From a virus: a stretch of DNA of 22,905 nt. Positions 1-5,438 of the stretch are shown piece by piece; the first letter of the stretch is position 1, and every line of letters starts with the position of its first letter. The position numbers were made by a program, and so were the translations under genes. The DNA is taken from positions 1 to 22,905 of IMG/VR virus record IMGVR_UViG_3300025417_000093; one strand, given 5' to 3'. A model generated the notes under the pieces. That model had not been told where the DNA came from and did not search any database. It saw only the letters and a program-made list of their open reading frames with translations.

Positions 1-73
1 CAATAGCTCATTTGGTTAGAGCACCGTCTTGATAAGGCGGGGGTGCCTAGTTCGAATCTAGGTTGAGGCACCA
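1..73 (+). tRNA. tRNA-Ile (GAU), 5' end cut by window
   Basis: Cloverleaf with anticodon loop ttgataa (GAT), T-loop ttcgaat and encoded CCA at 71-73. The 3' acceptor strand ttgaggc expects gcctcaa at the 5' end, of which only caa is inside the window, so four bases are missing upstream. Confidence 0.93.
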
Positions 74-77
74 ATAT

Positions 78-153
78 GCCGATGTAGCTCAGTTGGTAGA
101 GCACCTGTCTGAAGAACAGGGTGTCGCAAGTTCAACTCTTGCCGTCGGTACCA
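78..153 (+). tRNA. tRNA-Phe (GAA)
   Basis: Acceptor gccgatg pairs with cgtcggt (with G-U pairs). Anticodon stem cctgt/acagg has loop ctgaaga, giving GAA. T-loop ttcaact; discriminator A and encoded CCA. Four bases separate it from the preceding tRNA-Ile. Confidence 0.95.
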
Positions 154-311
154 AACAATTCTAATTGAACAAATTCATTTGCTAGTTCACTTGTTAGAAT
201 AGGATCAAGAACAAATTCTTTACTGTTTGTATAAGATGCACGTGCCTTATACTTTTCATCAGAAAAGTGTTTATACAATAACATAAATTCTGTATATTCA
301 TTAGAGTTCAT
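132..311 (-). CDS. possible small antisense ORF in a tRNA gap
   Basis: The gap between tRNA-Phe and the next tRNA carries a - strand ORF starting at ATG 311 (59 aa, MNSNEYTEFMLL...). Its composition looks protein-like: a hydrophilic, amphipathic helix-rich N-terminal part. Its last residues are read from the tRNA-Phe gene on the opposite strand, so it may be a gene whose 3' end was replaced by the tRNA. No clear Shine-Dalgarno precedes the ATG and I recognise no family. It is either a small phage gene or a remnant. Confidence 0.3.
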   Translation of the reverse strand: MNSNEYTEFMLLYKHFSDEKYKARASYTNSKEFVLDPILTSELANEFVQLELFGTDGKS

Positions 312-322
312 AATGTATTTAT

Positions 323-400
323 GCCCCCGTGGACAAATTGGCAAAGTCGTTTCTCTCAAAAGGAAAAATTTTCTCCGTTCAACTCGGAGCGGGGGTACCA
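323..400 (+). tRNA. unusual tRNA, anticodon CAA (Leu codon UUG)
   Basis: Acceptor gcccccg/cgggggt, D-stem gac/gtc, anticodon stem tttct/ggaaa with loop ctcaaaa (CAA), T-arm ctccg-ttcaact-cggag, discriminator A and encoded CCA. A CAA anticodon means leucine, but the variable region is only about six bases (aatttt), whereas bacterial tRNA-Leu normally has a long variable arm. The weak anticodon stem (one G-U, four A-U or C-G pairs) and short variable loop make it non-canonical. It could be a degenerate or specially charged tRNA. Confidence 0.7.
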
Positions 401-421
401 GTATTTCAACATCCGACCTAA

Positions 422-644
422 CGCTGGCAACAGAGGAAGTTCGGGACTTGTGGCAAGTGCGAGTGGGAGAAATTTACTTTGTTATTTGTCTGAAATTTAC
501 TTTGTTATTTCGTTAAACCACCGTGATATAACAAGCAACACAAACAGAATCAGGTAACACTTGCACTATTGGTTCGGGTTGTGGCAAAGATTAATGTTAG
601 GATAGAACAGAATCCCGGCTACGGGGTGTTGAATATTGCCAGCG
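422..644 (+). ncRNA. rnpB: compact RNase P RNA (catalytic subunit)
   Basis: The 5' strand CGCTGGCAA (422-430) is perfectly complementary to TTGCCAGCG (636-644), forming P1. CR-I is GAGGAAGTTCGGGAC (433-447). CR-V is ACAGAATCCCGGCTA (607-621). P4 forms between 438-446 and 613-620 with a single unpaired U, the universally conserved P4 bulge. CR-IV is AGATTAATG (588-596), the expected distance before CR-V. P5 can form between 447-450 and 585-589, and a 7-bp helix between 453-459 and 558-564 encloses a reduced specificity domain. At about 223 nt it is far smaller than typical bacterial RNase P RNA (350-400 nt). Only two bases lie between P1 and CR-I, so P2 and P3 are absent. It would process the tRNA array. 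Its last seven bases are also the acceptor 5' strand of the tRNA at 638. Motifs and pairings are seen; function is inferred. Confidence 0.82.
469..510 (+). repeat. 19-bp direct repeat inside the RNase P RNA
   Basis: gaaatttactttgttattt occurs at 469-487 and again at 492-510, separated by four bases (period 23). It lies in the reduced specificity-domain region of the RNase P RNA and looks like a recent tandem duplication in a tolerant loop. A second, shorter internal repeat, TTGTGGCAA, is at 448-456 and 579-587, each preceded by TTCGGG. Confidence 0.85.
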
Positions 645-729
645 AGACTTGGAAGTCAGAGAGGTCTTATAAGCCTTTTAGCGCCAGATTAGCGTTCTTG
701 AGTGGGTTCGATTCCCACCGCTGGTACCA
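638..729 (+). tRNA. type II tRNA with anticodon UAU
   Basis: Acceptor gccagcg/cgctggt, discriminator A and encoded CCA. Anticodon stem gaggt/gcctt with loop cttataa gives TAT. A long variable arm (AGCGC/GCGTT stem) and T-arm gtggg-ttcgatt-cccac follow. The body resembles tRNA-Leu; compare tRNA-Leu(UAG) at 7498, with near-identical aaggtcttagaagcctt. The anticodon, however, would read AUA (Ile). The D-arm is short and irregular. The 5' acceptor strand is shared with P1 of the RNase P RNA. Decoding identity is uncertain. Confidence 0.75.
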
Positions 730-734
730 GTTAT

Positions 735-810
735 GGTGATTGTAGCTCAATGGTAGAGTCCAGGATTGTGATTCCTGTTGTTGTGGGTTCGAATCCCATC
801 AGTCACCCCA
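735..810 (+). tRNA. tRNA-His (GUG)
   Basis: Acceptor gtgattg/cagtcac with the extra 5' G at 735 opposite discriminator C at 807, the histidine identity feature. Anticodon loop attgtga gives GTG. T-loop ttcgaat; encoded CCA at 808-810. Confidence 0.95.
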
Positions 811-874
811 AAATTACATTATAAAATAAATTATTCTATTATACATGATAAATAGTATAACAAAGGACAATAAT

Positions 875-1273
875 ATGCCAAAATACACAAAATACACCCT
901 AGTCACTTTTGCGGTTACAGATTTTGAAGAATTTAGTGATTCTATAAAATCTTTTAACAAAGATTCTTTAGTAAAATTAAAAGAACATGCAAGTTCCGGT
1001 ATAATGCACACAGCATTACATACTGGTGACAATGGCGGACTCAAAAGATATTGGATAGACCAAGCCGCGGCTGAAGCATGGAAATCATTTTTATTACAAT
1101 CAGCAGAAAAATACGGTGTTGAGATTACTAGCATTGAAATAGGTGATAATGATACTGACCCCGTTGATGAATTGCTAACCGGAACAACCCCTGATACACC
1201 AGCAACACCGGCAACATCAGATACTCCAACAACGTCGGATACACCAACAACTCCGGATACTAAAACTGTTTAA
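875..1273 (+). CDS. hypothetical protein, tandem paralogue 1, TP-rich tail
   Basis: 132 aa starting MPKYTKYTLVTF, chosen at 875 because AAAGGA lies just upstream; an in-frame ATG at 845 lacks a site. The N-terminal ~100 residues match the next gene (KYT-VTF opening, then a WIDQAAAEAW helix and EKYGVEITSIEI strand), suggesting a small alpha/beta domain, perhaps of the dimeric alpha-beta barrel (ABM-like) kind. The last ~30 residues are a degenerate Pro-Thr-Asp repeat (DTPATPATSDTPTTSDTPTT), likely a disordered linker or tail. The paralogue lacks this tail. Function unknown; no family assigned with certainty. Confidence 0.8.
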   Translation: MPKYTKYTLVTFAVTDFEEFSDSIKSFNKDSLVKLKEHASSGIMHTALHTGDNGGLKRYWIDQAAAEAWKSFLLQSAEKYGVEITSIEIGDNDTDPVDELLTGTTPDTPATPATSDTPTTSDTPTTPDTKTV

Positions 1274-1281
1274 GGACATTA

Positions 1282-1587
1282 ATGGAATATACTAAGTATA
1301 CAATCGTTACATTTACGAATCCAAAAACTCATTTCGATGATAAGTACTCTGATAATGAAGTTGAGTTTATAAATGATACTTTTGCTAAAGCTGCCTTAAT
1401 GACAAGTCAAGATAAAACCCCAGGCTACCATGAATTTGCTGGCGCTGGCTGTGTTAAGCGTATTTGGAAAGACCAAGCCGCGGCAGAAGAATGGAGAGAC
1501 TTTATATTTGCTACCGGAGAGAAGTATGGTGTTAAATTGTCTAGCGTAGAAATATTTGATGCTACCGAAGAAGACAATGATATATGA
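1282..1587 (+). CDS. hypothetical protein, tandem paralogue 2
   Basis: 101 aa, starting 8 bases after the previous stop with AAGGA at 1272-1276. It shares with its neighbour the opening EYTKYTIVTF, the DQAAAEEWRDF helix and the EKYGVKLSSVEIFD closing strand, so the two arose by tandem duplication and are probably cotranscribed. This copy lacks the Pro-Thr-rich C-terminal extension. The conserved Asp-Gln-Ala-Ala-Ala-Glu-x-Trp core may form the dimer interface of a small alpha/beta fold. No function can be assigned. Confidence 0.8.
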   Translation: MEYTKYTIVTFTNPKTHFDDKYSDNEVEFINDTFAKAALMTSQDKTPGYHEFAGAGCVKRIWKDQAAAEEWRDFIFATGEKYGVKLSSVEIFDATEEDNDI

Positions 1588-1639
1588 AATATTAGTGTCA
1601 CTATATTTGGACTAAGTATTATCATTAAGGTACCAATGT

Positions 1640-2695
1640 ATGGCAAAAGTATTGTTCATTTTAAAACGCAGAGAAGATTACCATAGCGTACTACATTCGC
1701 ATATTGGATTAAGCACTGGCTTATACAATTCAGCTAGTTTTATGAATGACATGCTAGTTGATGCTAATGTAGAATCAAATTTAGTTGTTGTGCATGATAA
1801 CAACTGCATTGACCGAGAAGTTAACAAATATAAACCAACACACGTAATTATTGAGGCACTATGGGTAGTGCCCACTAAGTTTGCTGTGCTGTGTAAACTA
1901 CACCCCAACGTTAAATGGATCATTCGCATACATAGCGAAATGCCTTTCATGGCAGGTGAGGGTATGGCAATGGATTGGATTGCCGAGTATAGTAGTTACA
2001 AAAACATTATTTTAGGTATCAACGCACCTAGAATGTTAGATGAAGTGCAAACATATTTAAAAGTCCGCAATAGTTGGACTGATAAAGAAACAAATGAACG
2101 AGTAATTTATTTACCTAACTATTATCCACAAGACTACGTATCAAAGAAATTTGATAGAAACAAAGAATATATTGACATAGGTTGTTTTGGTGCAGTAAGA
2201 CCATTAAAGAACCACATGGTTCAAGCAGTGGCCGCATTGGATTTTGCAAATCGCATTGGTAAGAAATTAAGATTTCACGTTAATGCAGGTCGTATTGAAA
2301 TGAACGGTGGACCTGTTATTAACAATCTAAAAGGATTTTTTGAACAACTAGCAGATACAGGTCATCAATTGATTAATCACCAATGGACACCTAGAGAACA
2401 ATTTCTAGAGTTGTGTGCTAGTATGGATATAGGACTACAAGTTAGTTTTAGTGAAACATTTAATATTGTTGGTGCAGACTTGATTAGTCAAGGTGTACCG
2501 TTAGTTGGTAGTAGTGAAATACCTTGGTTTGTACCAATGTTTGCCGCACATGCTACTGAAAGTAAAATGATTGCTGATAAGTTATTATCAACGTACAAAA
2601 CCCCATGGCTAAATGCCAAACTAAATCAATGGTCTTTGACTAATTACACAAATAAAACAAAAAATATTTGGGTTAAATACTTTACAGGAGAGTGA
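1640..2695 (+). CDS. GT-B type glycosyltransferase-like protein
   Basis: 351 aa. Two Rossmann-like halves are visible. The N-terminal half (about 1-160) has alternating beta and alpha elements (KVLFILKRRE, ESNLVVVH, PTHVIIEALWVV, VKWIIRIHSEMPF). The C-terminal half begins near IDIGCFGAVRPLKN (about residue 180), the typical start of a GT4 nucleotide-sugar binding domain. It ends in a donor-site region SFSETFNIVGADLISQGVPLVGS, in which the E-x7-E motif is reduced to a single Glu. Such enzymes move a sugar from a nucleotide donor to a phage or host acceptor; substrate unknown. AAGG at 1627-1630 precedes the start. The next small gene follows four bases after the stop. Confidence 0.75.
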   Translation: MAKVLFILKRREDYHSVLHSHIGLSTGLYNSASFMNDMLVDANVESNLVVVHDNNCIDREVNKYKPTHVIIEALWVVPTKFAVLCKLHPNVKWIIRIHSEMPFMAGEGMAMDWIAEYSSYKNIILGINAPRMLDEVQTYLKVRNSWTDKETNERVIYLPNYYPQDYVSKKFDRNKEYIDIGCFGAVRPLKNHMVQAVAALDFANRIGKKLRFHVNAGRIEMNGGPVINNLKGFFEQLADTGHQLINHQWTPREQFLELCASMDIGLQVSFSETFNIVGADLISQGVPLVGSSEIPWFVPMFAAHATESKMIADKLLSTYKTPWLNAKLNQWSLTNYTNKTKNIWVKYFTGE

Positions 2696-2699
2696 AACA

Positions 2700-2888
2700 A
2701 TGGCAAAACATAGGGTTAGAACGCATGACTGGGTCAATGGTATTTTAGAAACAAGAGATATCTTTTTTAATAGTTTTGTTTCAGCATTAGAATTTACGCA
2801 ACGTGTTAAATCACATCATGTAAAAATTTATAATGATGTGGGTAATTTATTGCATGATTCAGGATCAATGACAGATACTTACGCATAG
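2700..2888 (+). CDS. small hypothetical protein
   Basis: 62 aa (MAKHRVRTHDWVNGILETRD...). It starts four bases after the glycosyltransferase-like gene with GGAGAG overlapping that gene's end, so the two are translationally linked. Basic N-terminus followed by an amphipathic region with several His. No recognised domain. It ends three bases before tRNA-Arg. Confidence 0.75.
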   Translation: MAKHRVRTHDWVNGILETRDIFFNSFVSALEFTQRVKSHHVKIYNDVGNLLHDSGSMTDTYA

Positions 2889-2891
2889 ATT

Positions 2892-2966
2892 GAATTCTTA
2901 GTTCAATGGATAGAACACCATGTTCCGATCGTGGAAATGCGGGTTCGATTCCTGCAGAATTCACCA
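2892..2966 (+). tRNA. tRNA-Arg (CCG)
   Basis: Perfect acceptor gaattct/agaattc; anticodon stem ccatg/cgtgg with loop ttccgat (CCG); T-loop ttcgatt; discriminator A; encoded CCA. Reads CGG. Confidence 0.94.
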
Positions 2967-2990
2967 ACATAGTCTAAGAAAGGAATAAAC

Positions 2991-3551
2991 ATGTCTGTGT
3001 TAACTTTAGATATATCTGGTATACCAAGACAATGGATTTCAAATGATGAAGCTATTACATATCACGCAAAAAATGCGGTGGCTTGGGCACTAGGAGAAGT
3101 AATTGCAAAATATCGTGGTGGAACACAACGTGACGGTCAAACAAGTTATTTAGAAACAACAAGTATTATTGCTGTTAAAGGACACGGATTTAATCCATAC
3201 AAACATGCAAATGTTGCACTAAGTAACAAAACATTATTTGGTCGGGATAGGTACGTGTGTGCATATTGCGGGGGACACTTCCCGAATTATCATCACCTTA
3301 GCAGGGACCATATTGTCCCTAAATTTTTGGGTGGTGAAAACACATGGATGAATGTTGTTACTGCATGTAAAGAATGTAACAGCAAAAAAAGCCATAAAAC
3401 ATTGAAACAAGCACGTATGGAATTACTATATGTGCCATATGTTCCAAATCACTACGAAAACATGATTCTACAAAACCGCACAATACTTGCGGATCAAATG
3501 GAGTACCTATTAGCAGGTGTTCCAAAACACAGTAGAATTCTCCTAAATTAG
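2991..3551 (+). CDS. HNH endonuclease
   Basis: 186 aa with AGAAAGGA upstream. The C-terminal half is a classic HNH zinc-ribbon nuclease: CAYC (Cys90, Cys93), the catalytic RDHIVP segment (Asp106-His107), GGENTWMNVVTAC with Asn121, and CKECN (Cys126, Cys129, Asn130). The first ~80 residues are an uncharacterised N-terminal domain, perhaps for DNA recognition. Free-standing HNH nucleases are common among phage tRNA clusters and can act as homing enzymes; target unknown. It is followed at once by a promoter embedded in an inverted repeat. Confidence 0.92.
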   Translation: MSVLTLDISGIPRQWISNDEAITYHAKNAVAWALGEVIAKYRGGTQRDGQTSYLETTSIIAVKGHGFNPYKHANVALSNKTLFGRDRYVCAYCGGHFPNYHHLSRDHIVPKFLGGENTWMNVVTACKECNSKKSHKTLKQARMELLYVPYVPNHYENMILQNRTILADQMEYLLAGVPKHSRILLN

Positions 3552-3590
3552 CACGACACGGTTGACAAAATAATTTTGTCGTGCTATACT
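3551..3590 (+). promoter_or_regulatory. sigma70 promoter inside an inverted repeat
   Basis: TTGACA at 3562-3567 and TATACT at 3585-3590 with a 17-base spacer. GCACGAC (3551-3557) and GTCGTGC (3578-3584) are a perfect inverted repeat around the -35 box, the right arm touching the -10. It would transcribe tRNA-Thr, tRNA-Asn and the coiled-coil gene. The repeat may terminate HNH transcription or bind a regulator. Confidence 0.85.
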
Positions 3591-3607
3591 CTGTTAAATA
3601 ATAGTAT

Positions 3608-3683
3608 GCCCTTATAGCTCATTTGGTAGAGCAACTGATTTGTAATCAGTAGGTGCCGTGTTCGAATCATGGTGGGGGCACCA
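3608..3683 (+). tRNA. tRNA-Thr (UGU)
   Basis: Acceptor gccctta/tgggggc with G-U pairs; anticodon stem actga/tcagt, loop tttgtaa (TGT); T-loop ttcgaat; discriminator A; encoded CCA. Confidence 0.95.
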
Positions 3684-3688
3684 AATAT

Positions 3689-3764
3689 TGGCCTATAGCT
3701 CAGTTGGTAGAGCAACGGACTGTTAATCCGTGTGTCCCTGGTTCGAGCCCAGGTAGGCCAGCCA
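3689..3764 (+). tRNA. tRNA-Asn (GUU)
   Basis: Perfect acceptor tggccta/taggcca, anticodon stem acgga/tccgt, loop ctgttaa (GTT), T-loop ttcgagc, discriminator G, encoded CCA. Confidence 0.95.
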
Positions 3765-3785
3765 AACAACATAGAGGATATTACA

Positions 3786-4169
3786 ATGGGACTTTTTTCA
3801 AAATTCAAAAATATAGAAACTTCATTCGTTAATGAAGTTGAACACTTAGAACAGGTTATTGTGGCAGATGCAAAGGGTCTTTTTGAAAAAGCCCGCCAAG
3901 AGGCATTATCCGCTAATGATGAGGTCAACAGACTAAAAACAGAATTACAAACGGCATTAATTAAAGCACGTGATTTACACGAGGTTGCAATGAAAGCCGC
4001 TAGTGATGCTGTGCAACAAGCAGAGGCTGATGTTGTAAGATTTAAACAAGCTGTTATTGCTCATGGCAATGACCTAAAAACTCAGGCAAGTCAAATCGTC
4101 ACACCACCCGCTCCAGTCGCTACAGCCGATACAACCGACCCTATAGCAAACGCTGTACCCGGACAATAA
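3786..4169 (+). CDS. coiled-coil protein
   Basis: 127 aa; start at 3786 with AGAGGA upstream (an in-frame ATG at 3732 lies inside tRNA-Asn and is rejected). Residues about 10-100 are almost entirely alpha-helical with heptad spacing of hydrophobics and many Ala, Glu, Lys and Gln, indicating a long coiled coil. A Pro/Ala-rich low-complexity tail follows (TPPAPVATAD...). No enzyme motif. It probably has a structural or scaffolding role; unknown. Cotranscribed with two tRNAs from the 3562 promoter. Confidence 0.8.
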   Translation: MGLFSKFKNIETSFVNEVEHLEQVIVADAKGLFEKARQEALSANDEVNRLKTELQTALIKARDLHEVAMKAASDAVQQAEADVVRFKQAVIAHGNDLKTQASQIVTPPAPVATADTTDPIANAVPGQ

Positions 4170-4179
4170 AACAAAATAC

Positions 4180-4215
4180 TTGACAATAATTAAACCCTAG
4201 TATATACTAGGGTTT
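4180..4215 (+). promoter_or_regulatory. sigma70 promoter overlapping a terminator-like hairpin
   Basis: TTGACA 4180-4185, TATACT 4203-4208, spacer 17. AAACCCTAG (4192-4200) and CTAGGGTTT (4207-4215) form a perfect 9-bp inverted repeat with a TATATA loop, followed by TTGTTTT. The same bases thus encode the -10 box and an intrinsic-terminator-like stem for the upstream coiled-coil gene. It drives tRNA-Arg(UCU), which begins ten bases after the expected start site. Confidence 0.85.
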
Positions 4216-4224
4216 TGTTTTACT

Positions 4225-4301
4225 CCGGCGGTAGCTCAATTGGATAGAGCATCGGTCTTCTACACCGAGGGTTGGGGGTTCGAATCCCTCCCGCCGGGCC
4301 A
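4225..4301 (+). tRNA. tRNA-Arg (UCU)
   Basis: Acceptor ccggcgg/ccgccgg, anticodon stem tcggt/accga with loop cttctac (TCT), T-loop ttcgaat, discriminator G, encoded CCA. Reads AGA, a frequent codon in AT-rich phages. Confidence 0.94.
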
Positions 4302-4303
4302 CT

Positions 4304-4323
4304 ATGTTGTAAAAATACAACAT
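4304..4323 (+). terminator. hairpin after tRNA-Arg
   Basis: ATGTTGT-AAAAAT-ACAACAT, a perfect 7-bp stem. It has no T-run, but nearly the same 18-mer recurs at 13327-13344, also just upstream of a promoter. It may be a terminator or processing hairpin for the tRNA transcript. Confidence 0.55.
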
Positions 4324-4331
4324 CTAAGTAT

Positions 4332-4375
4332 TTGACAAATAATCAGTTTAGTTATACAATACTTACATGAGTTGA
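4332..4375 (+). promoter_or_regulatory. sigma70 promoter P1 of the large RNA operon, with 2-codon leaderless ORF
   Basis: TTGACA 4332-4337, TACAAT 4355-4360, spacer 17. The expected start (seven bases past the -10) falls on the A of ATGAGTTGA (4367-4375), a Met-Ser-stop ORF. The segment TTACATGAGTTGAGAA is repeated after the second promoter. Confidence 0.85.
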
Positions 4376-4429
4376 GAAATTGATTCAGATTAATTGGTAA
4401 AAGATTGTTGTAGAAATACAAAAAATCAT

Positions 4430-4473
4430 TTGACAATAAATCAAGGTAGTGATACAATCATTACATGAGTTGA
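4430..4473 (+). promoter_or_regulatory. sigma70 promoter P2 of the large RNA operon
   Basis: TTGACA 4430-4435, TACAAT 4453-4458, spacer 17, in the extended -35 context TTGACAATAAAT shared with other promoters here. ATGAGTTGA (4465-4473) again begins exactly seven bases past the -10. A hairpin-like TTGTTGTAGAAATACAA lies upstream. The tandem arrangement is like P1/P2 of bacterial rrn operons. Confidence 0.85.
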
Positions 4474-4495
4474 GAAGTTATCAAACTTTTTAACG

Positions 4496-4508
4496 TGTTC
4501 TTTAAAAA
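4496..4508 (+). promoter_or_regulatory. boxA-like antitermination site
   Basis: TGTTCTTTAAAAA closely resembles the rrn leader boxA (TGCTCTTTAACAA in E. coli) bound by NusB/NusE. It lies just after the tandem promoters and before a long untranslated RNA, as in rRNA operons. This suggests host Nus-factor antitermination of the structured RNA and tRNA operon. The match is seen; function is inferred. Confidence 0.65.
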
Positions 4509-4917
4509 ATTAAGTTTCATATATCATCTTGAATTCAAGGTGTTATATGTAAGTATGGTAAAGGTTACCTATACCGTTAGGGGCTTTGTGCGGGAAGATG
4601 TATCGACGGATACACCCAATAGTCAGAGTTTATGAAGCGTATGAACGATAGTTTAGGCTATGCAGTTGAACGTGACGGAAGAATATAGGCAGTAATGACC
4701 GTGCAGGCTTACGTGGAGACGTTCCCGTAAGTAGAGATAGATGCACAATGGTTCCTTTAGTTTACTTACATATAACAGTTTATGCTCAGATAGTTCCACG
4801 CAAAGTTCGCAACTTTGGTCCACGGTGAGTTCGCAACTCATGGCAGTTGGAGAGGTAAACACCCCCGCTACAGGGGGTCTCCAGTGAAAGAAGGTGCAAA
4901 TCCTTCATAGAGCGCCA
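4509..4917 (+). ncRNA. large structured RNA, 5' domain (unidentified)
   Basis: About 400 bases with no credible + strand ORF but dense pairing. A perfect 15-bp long-range helix joins 4541-4555 and 4763-4777. Local hairpins include CTTGAATTCAAG within CATATA/TATATG arms, TGTATC-GACG-GATACA, and CTTACG/CGTAAG nested in GTGCA/TGCAC. Two near-repeat units each consist of CCACG plus a hairpin with loop GTTCGCAAC (4796-4817 and 4820-4840). A compound stem TGGAGA-CCCCC-GGGGG-TCTCCA spans 4848-4883. It ends with a T-arm-like GAAGG-TGCAAAT-CCTTC and GCGCCA; the preceding 3' strand CATAGAGC can pair with GCTTTGTG at 4583-4590. Two promoters and a boxA lie upstream, and three tRNAs follow. I do not recognise the family; a GOLLD/ROOL-class ornate phage RNA is the best guess. 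Confidence 0.7.
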
Positions 4918-4968
4918 TTTAAGGCAGTTTCAGATAGTGACCTGAAATCGTAAGTCCAATCTAACAAT

Positions 4969-5044
4969 GCTCGGTTCGTCTAGAGGCCTAGGACAACGCC
5001 CTTTCACGGCGTGAACAGGGATTCGAATTCCCTACCGAGTACCA
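4969..5044 (+). tRNA. tRNA-Glu (UUC)
   Basis: Acceptor gctcggt/accgagt, anticodon stem acgcc/ggcgt with loop ctttcac (TTC), T-loop ttcgaat, discriminator A, encoded CCA. Embedded in the large structured RNA operon. The 51 bases before it hold a small hairpin (TTTCA/TGAAA). Confidence 0.95.
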
Positions 5045-5054
5045 ATCATTGATT

Positions 5055-5140
5055 GGATAGTGAGTAGCATTGGCGACTACAGTGGACTGTAAATCCACCA
5101 CCTTACGGTATACGGGGTTCGAATCCCTGACTATCCACCA
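5055..5140 (+). tRNA. tRNA-Tyr (GUA)
   Basis: Acceptor ggatagt/actatcc, anticodon stem gtgga/tccac with loop ctgtaaa (GTA), long variable arm typical of bacterial tRNA-Tyr, T-loop ttcgaat, encoded CCA. Confidence 0.95.
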
Positions 5141-5147
5141 AGAACAT

Positions 5148-5224
5148 GCACCGTTAGCGCAGTTGGTTAGCGCACCGCCCTGTCACGGCGGGGGTCAGGG
5201 GTTCGAGTCCCCTACGGTGCGCCA
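5148..5224 (+). tRNA. tRNA-Asp (GUC)
   Basis: Acceptor gcaccgt/acggtgc, anticodon stem ccgcc/ggcgg with loop ctgtcac (GTC), T-loop ttcgagt, discriminator G, encoded CCA. Confidence 0.95.
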
Positions 5225-5435
5225 GAATTTTGCGAGTGTCAGCAAGAGAAAGTCACGTTACCAAGGCTAGTTAGAACAGCCTAGTAGTGTAAAGCAACGG
5301 GGGGCGCAAAACCCTAGCAAAAATATAGACACGTTGGACCGGTATCCCAAGTGACAGACTGCCCCCGTCCGGACTAGTTAATTCGGGTGAAGCGTTGAGA
5401 TAACAGCGGCTCAACTACTTACAAATTCATTATTA
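5225..5435 (+). ncRNA. structured RNA, 3' domain (unidentified)
   Basis: About 210 bases without a + strand ORF that begins and ends in it, GC-richer than neighbouring coding DNA. ACGGGGG(G)C near 5300 can pair with GCCCCCGT near 5360-5370. GTGTC near 5236 pairs with GACAC near 5330, and GTCAC with GTGAC. Hairpins AGGCT/AGCCT, CCGGA/TTCGG and GTTGAG/CTCAAC follow in order. It directly abuts tRNA-Asp and is closed by the long hairpin at 5439. It is probably the 3' half of the RNA that begins at about 4509, or a second RNA. It does not match RNase P, tmRNA, SRP or 5S motifs that I know. Confidence 0.55.
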
Positions 5436-5438
5436 GGT

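Noticed and set aside
313-557. Two + strand ORFs of 67 and 78 aa
   Set aside because: They cover the CAA tRNA and RNase P RNA, with no ribosome site or protein-like composition.
3584-3928. 114-aa - strand ORF, and similar frames at 6118-6345, 6440-6664 and 7428-7802
   Set aside because: All run antisense through tRNA genes and show the typical WP-ART-RDTRIN type artefact peptides of antisense tRNA.
4583-4917. tmRNA (ssrA) with acceptor GCTTTGTG/CATAGAGC and a TATCGACGG D-loop-like motif
   Set aside because: No G3-U70 alanine pair, no tag frame ending in ALAA or similar, D-motif spacing differs from known tmRNA, and the pairing crosses a stronger 15-bp helix. Kept only as part of an unidentified RNA.
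4841-4917. Amber-suppressor tRNA (loop cgctaca, anticodon CTA)
   Set aside because: U33 is missing, no 5' strand pairs with the 3' acceptor at tRNA distance, and the D-arm cannot be drawn.
5070-5270. 66-aa + strand ORF
   Set aside because: It reads straight through tRNA-Tyr and tRNA-Asp; the residues reflect tRNA sequence.
5225-5435. A second RNase P RNA (GAGAAAGTC and GACAGACTG segments)
   Set aside because: P4 cannot be formed with the bulged U, CR-IV and CR-V are absent, so similarity is superficial.
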